Shown piece after piece: positions 1 to 5,350 of a stretch of DNA of 9,349 bases. The DNA is from Angelakisella sp. GTDB taxonomy: Bacteria > Bacillota > Clostridia > Oscillospirales > Ruminococcaceae. The notes under the pieces were generated by a model. That model saw nothing but the letters and a program-made list of their open reading frames with translations, was not told the origin of the DNA and did not search any database. A program made the translations under genes and the position numbers. The stretch lies in contig JAHHTR010000082.1 in the NCBI GenBank assembly GCA_020024515.1, positions 1 through 9,349 of the forward strand, given 5' to 3'. Every line of letters begins with the position of its first letter. The first letter of the stretch is position 1.

Positions 1-1
1 G

Positions 2-343
2 AAACATGGTATTATTTTAATTAAACATATTAAAATTTTTTTGTTAATAGGTATTATTATTTTTTTATTATATTTTTTTAATATAGGTTGTCCGATAAGA
101 TGTTTTATAGGGTATCCTTGCCCTACATGTGGTATAACAAGATCTATATTATGTCTTTTTAGATTGGATTTTAAAGGGTTTATATATTATAATCCAATGA
201 CAGCTATTATAATATTTGCTTTTCTTTTGGCAATTCATAGAAATATTATACCTATTAATAAAAAAATGATTGATGTAGTGATTTTCGTTATGGCTTTGCT
301 TATTTTTATTGTGTATATAATAAGGTTTAATAATATACCATAG
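2..343 (+). CDS. DUF2752 family membrane protein, 5' end outside the window
   Basis: This is a small hydrophobic protein of unknown biochemical role. The family is recognised from the cysteine-rich block GCPIRC...YPCPTCG followed by ITRS and, about 20 residues later, YYNPM, which is the DUF2752 signature. Hydrophobic segments lie before and after this block, so an inner-membrane location is likely, with the four clustered cysteines possibly binding metal or forming disulfides. The reading frame is open to the left edge. The TTG at 41 has no ribosome binding site in front of it, so I think the true start lies upstream of the window. The stop is 75 bases before the first TM2 gene, on the same strand, and the two may be co-transcribed. 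Family assignment is fairly sure; function is unknown. Confidence 0.75.
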   Translation, partial: KHGIILIKHIKIFLLIGIIIFLLYFFNIGCPIRCFIGYPCPTCGITRSILCLFRLDFKGFIYYNPMTAIIIFAFLLAIHRNIIPINKKMIDVVIFVMALLIFIVYIIRFNNIP

Positions 344-403
344 AGTACTAAGCTTATAATTAACCTATAAAAGAAAAAGCGGACTTTTATTTTAATGATT
401 TTT

Positions 404-410
404 GAGGAGG
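404..410 (+). promoter_or_regulatory. Ribosome binding site of TM2 copy 1
   Basis: GAGGAGG is a near-perfect Shine-Dalgarno sequence. An in-frame stop (403-405) overlaps it, and the next seven bases lead to ATA at 418. The first ATG is 28 bases away, at 439, which is too far. This site therefore argues for initiation at 418 (ATA) or 415 (ATT). Confidence 0.7.
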
Positions 411-417
411 TATTATT

Positions 418-753
418 ATAGAACAGCAAAAAATTAATATGTTTATACTGGCAAATCAAAAATATTTTCCGCCTGAAAAGATTATGTATATTCGTGATAG
501 ATTATCAATGATAGATGAATCAAGGTGGATATTGATTTCAACAGTTGAATTTAAAGATCCAACACTTATTTTGGTTCTTTCCATACTATTTGGTTCTTTG
601 GGCATAGATAGATTTATGTTAGGAGATATTGGTATGGGTATATTAAAGCTTCTAACAGGCGGTTTATGTGGTATACTGACTATTATTGATTGGTTTATGG
701 TTATGAACAAAACAAAAGAACTTAACTTTAATAATCTTATGTCAATATTGTAA
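418..753 (+). CDS. TM2-domain membrane protein, copy 1 (non-canonical ATA start)
   Basis: A 111-residue protein that aligns without gaps to the copy at 945-1280, with about three-quarters of residues identical. Residues 1-46 are a soluble N-terminal region. The TM2 domain (PF05154) follows at about 48-95, with two membrane helices around the motif FGSLGIDRFMLGD and the tract ILKLLTGGLCGILTIIDWF. Function is unknown for the family. The start is the oddity: codon 1, where copy 2 has ATG, is ATA. It sits seven bases behind a strong GAGGAGG, while the first in-frame ATG (439) has no binding site and would remove seven conserved residues. Either ATA/ATT initiates weakly or the gene has lost its start by a G-to-A change. 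The rest of the frame is intact, so decay, if any, is recent. A terminator follows the stop. Confidence 0.75.
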   Translation: MEQQKINMFILANQKYFPPEKIMYIRDRLSMIDESRWILISTVEFKDPTLILVLSILFGSLGIDRFMLGDIGMGILKLLTGGLCGILTIIDWFMVMNKTKELNFNNLMSIL

Positions 754-766
754 TAGCATTAATTAT

Positions 767-801
767 AGTATGTGTAAGTTCTATTTACACATACTTTTTT
801 T
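767..801 (+). terminator. Rho-independent terminator after TM2 copy 1
   Basis: A perfect 11-bp inverted repeat, AGTATGTGTAA (767-777) and TTACACATACT (785-795), has a 7-base loop and is followed directly by six T residues. It lies just after the stop codon. Confidence 0.85.
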
Positions 802-850
802 GTATTTCCATAAAACTGGCATATTTTTATAATATTTTTGTCATAAAATG

Positions 851-879
851 TTGATTTTTATAAATTTAAATGGTATAAT
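851..879 (+). promoter_or_regulatory. Sigma-A type promoter for TM2 copy 2
   Basis: A -35 element TTGATT (851-856) and a perfect TATAAT (874-879) are separated by 17 bases. Transcription should begin near 886, giving a leader of about 60 bases. The promoter sits between the terminator of copy 1 and the start of copy 2, so the second copy is an independent transcription unit. Confidence 0.6.
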
Positions 880-944
880 ATGAAAAACATATAATTATAT
901 TATAGTATTTAATTATAAAAACAATTATAAAAAGGGGTATCATT

Positions 945-1280
945 ATGGATCAACAAAAAATTGATATGTTTATGCTAACAAATCAAAAGTTATTCCCTGC
1001 GGACAAAATGATGTATATTCGAGAAAGACTTTCAACTCTTGATGAAGGAAAATGGGCAATGATTTCAATAGTTGAATTTAAAGATCCAACACTGTTTTTG
1101 ATCATTTCTATATTTTTAGGTTCTTTGGGTATAGATAGATTTATGATAGGTGATATAGGTATGGGTATATTAAAACTACTTACCGGTGGTCTATGTGGTA
1201 TATTGACTATTATTGACTGGTTTACAATTATGAATAAAGTAAAAGAACTTAACTTTAATAATCTAATGACAATATTGTAA
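945..1280 (+). CDS. TM2-domain membrane protein, copy 2
   Basis: A 111-residue protein with a TM2 domain (PF05154). The N-terminal 46 residues are charged and soluble. Residues 48-95 hold the two membrane helices with the hallmark LGSLGIDRFMIGD turn and the glycine-rich TGGLCGILTIIDWF helix. The short C-terminal tail ends in LNFNNLM. The ATG start is supported by AAAGGGG (931-937), seven bases upstream. It is a paralogue of the gene at 418-753; differences are mostly conservative and are spread along the length, so both copies evolved under constraint after duplication. It has its own promoter and terminator. In bacteria the TM2 domain is often found in small proteins of unknown role, so no substrate or partner can be given. 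A DUF2752 gene two positions upstream suggests a shared membrane function, but that is inference. Confidence 0.85.
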   Translation: MDQQKIDMFMLTNQKLFPADKMMYIRERLSTLDEGKWAMISIVEFKDPTLFLIISIFLGSLGIDRFMIGDIGMGILKLLTGGLCGILTIIDWFTIMNKVKELNFNNLMTIL

Positions 1281-1288
1281 TATTTTTG

Positions 1289-1323
1289 AGGTATGTAAAT
1301 TTATATTTTTACATACCTTTTTT
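1289..1323 (+). terminator. Rho-independent terminator after TM2 copy 2
   Basis: An 11-bp inverted repeat, AGGTATGTAAA (1289-1299) and TTTACATACCT (1308-1318), has an 8-base loop and runs into six T residues (1318-1323). It begins nine bases after the stop codon. On the minus strand no T-run follows, so it is one-directional. Its right arm overlaps the 3' end of the broken yjdF reading frame. Confidence 0.85.
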
Positions 1324-1642
1324 ATGTTTAAAAATAACTTGTTTTCGTTGTTCTTATTGCAATTTTAGTATCTGTTGTGCTTTGGGAGCAATTCCTTATA
1401 ATATTCCGTTGTTTACGTTTTGGATTAATTTTGTGTTCAATATAATATTCACTTGGCACAGAAGGGCTGAATTTGAGCTGTGACAGGTTTTTGAGAAGAT
1501 ATTCGTATACTTTGTAATCTTTTGGTTCTATGCCAAAGGTTATTTTAGCTATTTCATATTTGCCGTTCCATTCTCGTTCATAAATGCCAATCTAAAACAG
1601 ATTTTCAAAATACACTGTCATTTTTGCAATACACTTGTTCAT
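1309..1642 (-). pseudogene. yjdF: yjdF / DUF2992 family gene, broken
   Basis: From the ATG at 1642, behind TAAGGAGG, the minus strand reads MNKCIAKMTVYFENLF, then a stop, then IGIYEREWNGKYEIAKITFG and IEPKDYKVYEYLLKNL, SQLKFSPSVP and NPKRKQR. This is the conserved core of YjdF (DUF2992), a small protein of unknown enzymatic role. The amber codon at 1592-1594 stands where the family usually has tryptophan, so TGG became TAG. After KQR the frame is lost. The next frame (from about 1395) resumes with GIAPKAQQILKLQ, an ochre codon at 1354-1356, EQRKQ and a final KHKKGM. That matches the lysine/glutamine-rich YjdF tail. The spacing suggests that a short deletion caused the frameshift. Three independent lesions make this a pseudogene. 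The assignment is from remembered family sequence, not a search. Confidence 0.8.
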
Positions 1643-1644
1643 AA

Positions 1645-1752
1645 TAGTGTCCTCCTTATTAATAAAATAAGAGAATGGACAACTAAGGAGGCAGGTTACT
1701 GACGGTTTATACCGTGTTCAAACTACCAACCGAACTGTGTTTTTATCTCTCT
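1645..1752 (-). ncRNA. Probable yjdF-type riboswitch with RBS-sequestering platform
   Basis: The leader of the broken yjdF gene is more structured than its surroundings and is directly upstream of the family that the yjdF RNA motif (azaaromatic-compound riboswitch) normally controls. Read on the minus strand it has a 5-bp hairpin ACGGT/ACCGT (plus-strand 1702-1715). It also has a GGTT/AACC pairing option and an anti-Shine-Dalgarno CCTCCTTA (plus-strand 1684-1691). That element is an exact 8-base complement of the gene's own TAAGGAGG (plus-strand 1651-1658). A rival hairpin (tgtcc/ggaca, cttatt/aataag, plus-strand 1648-1681) also involves the binding site. Mutually exclusive pairings at the binding site fit translational control. 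I did not run the Rfam model, so class identity rests on context and partial recall of the consensus. Confidence 0.6.
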
Positions 1753-1756
1753 TGCT

Positions 1757-1894
1757 TTATTGTAACATAAATACATATATAAGCGAATATAATTTAAAAA
1801 TATTGTTATATTGCATATAATTTGATATTATATAGATTTTAATATAGGAGAATAAAAAGTTATCTAATTTTTTATTTTTTTCTTGTAAATTCAC
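1757..1894 (-). CDS. Possible small ORF, 45 residues, unknown
   Basis: A GTG at 1894 lies eight bases behind a good ribosome binding site (GGAGG, plus-strand 1903-1907). It opens a frame beginning MNLQEKNKKLDNFLFSYIKIY and ending FMLQ just at the start of the candidate yjdF promoter. The first third looks like an amphipathic helix and the rest is hydrophobic and aromatic. I do not recognise it. A frame of this length can arise by chance in such AT-rich DNA, so the binding site is the main support. It could also be the start of a gene truncated during decay of this region. It lies on the same strand as yjdF, about 115 bases upstream of its start. Confidence 0.25.
   Translation of the reverse strand: MNLQEKNKKLDNFLFSYIKIYIISNYMQYNNIFKLYSLIYVFMLQ
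1759..1787 (-). promoter_or_regulatory. Candidate extended -10 promoter for the yjdF leader
   Basis: On the minus strand, TGTTACAAT (plus-strand 1759-1767) is an extended -10 element. A weak -35 (TTCGCT, plus-strand 1782-1787) lies 17 bases upstream. Transcription would begin near 1752, at the 5' edge of the structured leader. The extended -10 is good; the -35 is poor. Confidence 0.35.
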
Positions 1895-2026
1895 CACTCT
1901 TACCTCCACTGTTACAATTTAATTTAATATAAATAAATATAGAAAAAAGTATGATTTTTATGAAGTCGTATTTTTATGAATGTGGTTGGTATTTTAATTA
2001 ATAATTATATTATAGGAGTGTGGCAA
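1895..2026. other. Non-coding AT-rich spacer
   Basis: Between the possible small minus-strand ORF and the chemotaxis pseudogene I see no convincing promoter or RNA. The only local pattern is a short direct repeat of TTTTTATGAA around 1955-1980. The wider stretch 1281-2026 without an intact gene holds the TM2 terminator, the yjdF remnant and leader, and this spacer. Confidence 0.5.
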
Positions 2027-2980
2027 ATGCTTTTAAAATAGTTGGCAATGCCTTATAGAACTTTTATGATAATAGCTATAAATTGATGACACGAGCATAT
2101 GAGATGAGAATAAGTATGGAATCGGCTATGAAAAATGTTTTGACTACTGTTAGTGCCGATTCACCGTCAGAAGCGCAAAAATTTATTGATGCAGCAAATA
2201 AAGGTTTGGGATTGATAAGAGGATTATGAATATTTAAAAGAAAATGCAACACCTGAAATTAAGAAGCTTAATGAAGATTTGTATGCAGTTCTTCTAAATT
2301 CAAGAACTATAAAAGAAAAGCTTTTTAGTTTGGCTCTACAAAACAGAGATGAGGAAGCAACAACAGTATTTTTCCTTGAATATCAACCGGAATTAATTAA
2401 AGCTGACACAATAGTTAAACAAATAGATAATATTTCAAATGAAGATGCTGATAAAAACTTTGTACAAAATCAGTCTTATTTAAGTATTAGCTTATATTTT
2501 ATAGTAGGTATTGCAGTAGTAGGTGTTATCTTTGTATTGTTGTTGGTACTATATTTGACAAAGATAATTACAGCTTCAATAAAGCAGATAGAAAATACAG
2601 TTGATGCAGTTAATAATGGTAATAAACTGGCAAATGAAACAGCTGAATCACTATCAAAAGTTGTTGAAAATGTAACAAATATTAATAATAAGATTAAAGA
2701 GATTGCAAATGCATCAGAAGAACAAGCAAGTGCTGTTAATCAAATAACACTTGGTGTTGAGCAAATTTTAGCAGTAGTACAAACAAACTCTGCCACATCT
2801 GAGGAAAGTGCTGCATCAAGTCGAGAACTATCAGATCAAGCAAATATGCTTAAAGATTTGGTAGCAAGATTCAAATTGATTAATGATACAACAAGTGCAT
2901 ATAATCCAATAATTAATTATAATAATGAAGAAGAAAATTTTTATAGTCAATCATATTCATCAGACGGAAGAAAATATTGA
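2027..2980 (+). pseudogene. Methyl-accepting chemotaxis protein, heavily degraded
   Basis: An ATG at 2027 with AGGAG upstream gives MLLK and then a stop. The chemoreceptor sensor region follows in frame 1: GNAL, an amber codon at 2056-2058, then NFYDNSYKLMTRAYEMR and KFIDAANKGLGLIR. A one-base loss near 2219-2223 shifts the frame, and the sequence continues EDYEYLKENATPEIKKLNEDLYAVLL. A membrane helix (about 2477-2560) follows. Next, ITASIKQIE runs straight into NTVDAVNNGNKLANETAESL. A receptor normally has HAMP and some 200 residues of signalling domain there, including the conserved hairpin tip. The C-terminal methylation region (QTNSATSEESAAS, then LVARFKL) is present. Thus the first membrane helix, HAMP and tip are deleted. 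A frame of 233 residues from TTG 2279 remains open, but without the tip it could not bind CheA/CheW. Confidence 0.85.
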
Positions 2981-3000
2981 TAAACCTTTACAATTTTAAT

Positions 3001-3074
3001 AAAAAAAACCTATTTTATGATTTTTCTATGTCCATTTTTAATGGACTTGTTCACATCATAGAATAGGTTTTTTT
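3001..3074. terminator. Bidirectional terminator with nested hairpin
   Basis: The arms 3002-3021 and 3055-3074 pair almost perfectly over 20 bp (AACCTATT with AATAGGTT, ATGAT with ATCAT, one G-U). A-runs and T-runs lie at both outer ends, so it works on either strand. Inside the loop a second perfect hairpin, GTCCATT/AATGGAC (3030-3046), is nested. It closes the chemotaxis pseudogene from the left and the deacetylase gene from the right. Confidence 0.85.
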
Positions 3075-3079
3075 GTTAT

Positions 3080-3973
3080 TTAGGCAAAATGTTTTTCAAT
3101 TATATTTTTTAACGTTATAGTATCGGAGCGAATATATCTAGGTATTCTGTAAAGACAACTGTCATCAAATTTTTTTGCTGTAAATTTTCCGTCGCAGGCA
3201 TCTAAACTGGCAAGAAATCCCATATCTATAATACATTTATAGCTGTCTTTGCTTATTCTTCCAAAGGGATAAGTATAGGCAACAGGTTTGAACCCTAAAT
3301 TTTTATAAAATAAATCTTGCGTTTTAGTGGCATCTTCTGTAAATATTCTTCGGTATTCTTCGTTACTTTCGTTATACTTTCTTTCAGAACCTTTTCTACC
3401 ATTATTTAAACTGTGCATATCATAGCTGTGATTTAAAAATTCCACATATCCACTCTTTTGCATTTCATCTATATGTGCCCAATTTAAATTTGCATAACTT
3501 TCGTGAGTATCTATGGTTTTGGTATATTTTTCAGTTTCTGAACCTATAACAGATATTGTCCCACACTCATTATATTTTTTGAATAGAGGAAAGGCATTTA
3601 GATAATTATTATAATATCCATCGTCAAAAGTAAGCAGTATAGGTTTATCGGGCAGTTTGGTTCCTTTTTTTACGTAGTTTATTATATCTATTAAAAAAAC
3701 AGTTTTGTATCCGTTTTTTTGCAGATAAATAATATCATTTTCAAGTGCATGCGGTGTTATTATATATTTATTTTGTTTATTTGAATTACTGTATATGGAA
3801 TGATACATTATTACGGGAATGGTGATACTGTCACGATTATCTGTAAGTTCTTTAATATTAATGCTTTCGGTGGTTATCACCTGAGAATCAAACATTATCA
3901 TAAAAAAGATTAGTATAACTAAAATACATATAATTAAAGATACAGTAAATTTAAAAATTTTTTTAATTTTCAC
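3080..3973 (-). CDS. Membrane-anchored polysaccharide deacetylase (NodB domain)
   Basis: A 297-residue carbohydrate esterase family 4 enzyme, expected to remove N-acetyl groups from an extracytoplasmic amino-sugar polymer such as peptidoglycan. Residues 8-28 are an uncleaved signal-anchor helix. The catalytic domain then shows IPVIMYHSI (52-60) and motif 1 TFDDGY (115-120), with catalytic base Asp117 and metal ligand Asp118. The metal-binding histidine motif is NHSYDMH (181-187), a stretched form with four residues between the histidines. YPFG (235-238) stands where many relatives have RPPYG. LDACDG (257-262) and RIPRY (276-280) follow. The start is GTG at 3973, nine bases behind AGGGGAG (plus-strand 3983-3989). 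It is transcribed divergently from the carboxypeptidase gene. The polymer substrate cannot be told from sequence. Confidence 0.88.
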   Translation of the reverse strand: MKIKKIFKFTVSLIICILVILIFFMIMFDSQVITTESINIKELTDNRDSITIPVIMYHSIYSNSNKQNKYIITPHALENDIIYLQKNGYKTVFLIDIINYVKKGTKLPDKPILLTFDDGYYNNYLNAFPLFKKYNECGTISVIGSETEKYTKTIDTHESYANLNWAHIDEMQKSGYVEFLNHSYDMHSLNNGRKGSERKYNESNEEYRRIFTEDATKTQDLFYKNLGFKPVAYTYPFGRISKDSYKCIIDMGFLASLDACDGKFTAKKFDDSCLYRIPRYIRSDTITLKNIIEKHFA

Positions 3974-4041
3974 TTTAAAATACTCCCCTAAAATAAATAT
4001 ATTAATAATATAGTATATATAATAAGAATATGAAATATACT

Positions 4042-4070
4042 GAATTTTTTATAAAGTGAAATCATATATT
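4042..4070 (+). promoter_or_regulatory. Candidate sigma-E-like sporulation promoter for the carboxypeptidase
   Basis: GAATTTT (4042-4048) and CATATATT (4063-4070), 14 bases apart, differ at one position each from the Bacillus/Clostridium sigma-E consensus (KMATATT and CATACA-T). Transcription would begin near 4077, giving a leader of about 40 bases. The region is AT-rich, so chance matches are likely. No good sigma-A promoter was found here. Confidence 0.25.
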
Positions 4071-4100
4071 ATGATAAGGTATTTAATAAATCTTTTGTAT

Positions 4101-4106
4101 GGAGGG
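4101..4106 (+). promoter_or_regulatory. Ribosome binding site deciding the carboxypeptidase start
   Basis: GGAGGG, nine bases before the GTG at 4116, is the only strong site in the region. The GTG at 4056, which would add 20 residues, has no binding site and would place MKSYIMIRYLINLLYGGCFC before an otherwise normal signal peptide. Confidence 0.75.
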
Positions 4107-4115
4107 TGTTTTTGT

Positions 4116-5342
4116 GTGAAAAAGATAATTTCTATATGTATTGCTCTTTTTATATGTATGTCAAATATAAATGTCGCAATGTGTAGTGAAATAGGTGGAA
4201 CAAATTTTGAGGAGAGTGTAGAGGTAAATGTCCCTGTTTATAAAGTACAAAAAGAAATAGATGACTCAAAAAACATCTCTCCTCAAAATAAACTACCTGT
4301 TAAATCAGCAATATTAATTGAACAGAATACGGGAAAAGTATTATTTGAACAAGATGCAGATGTAAAGTTGCCACCTGCATCTGTTACAAAGATAATGACA
4401 CTTTTATTTGTTATGGAGGCACTGGATAGCAATAAAATATCAATTAATGATAAGGTTACATGTTCTGAAAATGCCTCACAATATGGAGGAAGTCAAATAT
4501 GGTTAAAACCGAATGAAGTAATGACAGTAGATGATTTAATAAAAGCCACAGCTATTGCAAGTGCAAATGATGCAACGGTATGTTTGGCAGAATATCTTGC
4601 GGGAAGTGAAGATGTATTTATTGCAGAAATGAATAAAAAAGCACAGGAACTTGGTATGAAGAATACAACTTTTAAGTGTATAGAGGGACTCGATACAGAG
4701 GGACACCTAACGACAGCTAGGGATATTTCCATTATGTCAAGGGAACTTATGAAACATACAATAATAAAAAATTATACAACTATTTGGATGGATTCATTAA
4801 GAAACGGTGAGACACAACTTGTAAATACAAATAGATTAGTAAGATTTTATGAGGGAGCAACCGGACTGAAAACAGGAACAACAAGCGGTGCCGGTAGCTG
4901 TATTTCGGCGACTGCCACAAGAAACGGACTGGATTTGATAGCTGTTATTATGGGTGCAGATACCAGTGATTTGCGTTTTTCAACAGCGAGAAGTCTTTTG
5001 GATTGGGGTTTTGCAAACTATACAAATATAAAAGTAGAGCCACAACCATTAGAGCCTATTGCGGTAAAAGGTGGAACACAGGAAACTTGTAATATAAAAG
5101 CTATAATACCTCAAGGTATAGTTGTAAATAAAAATGATGCGGAGCTCATAACACAAAATTTTGAGTTGCCTGAATTTATAGAAGCACCACTTGTTATGGG
5201 TGATGAGATAGGAACTCTTACAATAAAAGTTGGTGAAGAAGAATATATGAAATGTCCAATTGTGTGTGAGGAAGATGTGCAAAAAATGACATTTGGTTTT
5301 GCTCTCAAAAATATGTTTTCACAGTTATTTAAACTGTCTTGA
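4116..5342 (+). CDS. D-alanyl-D-alanine carboxypeptidase, PBP5/DacF type
   Basis: A 408-residue secreted or membrane-associated low-molecular-weight penicillin-binding protein (peptidase S11). It removes the terminal D-alanine from peptidoglycan pentapeptides and so limits cross-linking. Residues 1-23 (MKKIISICIALFICMSNINVAMC) are a signal peptide. The serine beta-lactamase-fold motifs are all present: SVTK at 89-92 (nucleophile Ser89, Lys92), SAN at 149-151, and KTG at 252-254 in GLKTGTTSGAG. A C-terminal PBP5-type beta domain follows from about residue 305. It ends with a short amphipathic helix (FALKNMFSQLFKL) typical of membrane attachment. The start is GTG 4116, chosen for its GGAGGG site. 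The gene is divergent from the deacetylase. Its last base abuts the stop of the convergent penicillin-binding protein gene. Confidence 0.92.
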   Translation: MKKIISICIALFICMSNINVAMCSEIGGTNFEESVEVNVPVYKVQKEIDDSKNISPQNKLPVKSAILIEQNTGKVLFEQDADVKLPPASVTKIMTLLFVMEALDSNKISINDKVTCSENASQYGGSQIWLKPNEVMTVDDLIKATAIASANDATVCLAEYLAGSEDVFIAEMNKKAQELGMKNTTFKCIEGLDTEGHLTTARDISIMSRELMKHTIIKNYTTIWMDSLRNGETQLVNTNRLVRFYEGATGLKTGTTSGAGSCISATATRNGLDLIAVIMGADTSDLRFSTARSLLDWGFANYTNIKVEPQPLEPIAVKGGTQETCNIKAIIPQGIVVNKNDAELITQNFELPEFIEAPLVMGDEIGTLTIKVGEEEYMKCPIVCEEDVQKMTFGFALKNMFSQLFKLS

Positions 5343-5350
5343 TTATTTTT
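5321..5350 (+). terminator. Weak terminator candidate at the end of the carboxypeptidase gene
   Basis: ACAGTT (5321-5326) and AACTGT (5332-5337) form a 6-bp hairpin inside the last codons. An interrupted T-rich tract (5338-5350) follows. It would act only on plus-strand transcripts. The stem is short, so termination may be incomplete. Confidence 0.3.

Noticed and set aside
367..390. Inverted repeat ATAAAAG/CTTTTAT between DUF2752 and TM2 copy 1
   Set aside because: Only one G-C pair in seven and a 10-base loop; too weak to call a terminator.
1286..1483. 65-residue plus-strand frame after TM2 copy 2
   Set aside because: It begins inside the terminator and is antisense to the yjdF remnant, whose codon structure explains the sequence.
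1843..1894. MarR-like regulator on the minus strand
   Set aside because: Resemblance is limited to about 12 residues of one helix and there is no DNA-binding region.
2279..2980. A normal 233-residue gene starting at TTG 2279
   Set aside because: Receptor sequence continues upstream in another frame, so this is the tail of a pseudogene.
4056..4115. Longer start for the carboxypeptidase at GTG 4056
   Set aside because: No ribosome binding site precedes it and it would bury a normal signal peptide; GTG 4116 has GGAGGG at good spacing.
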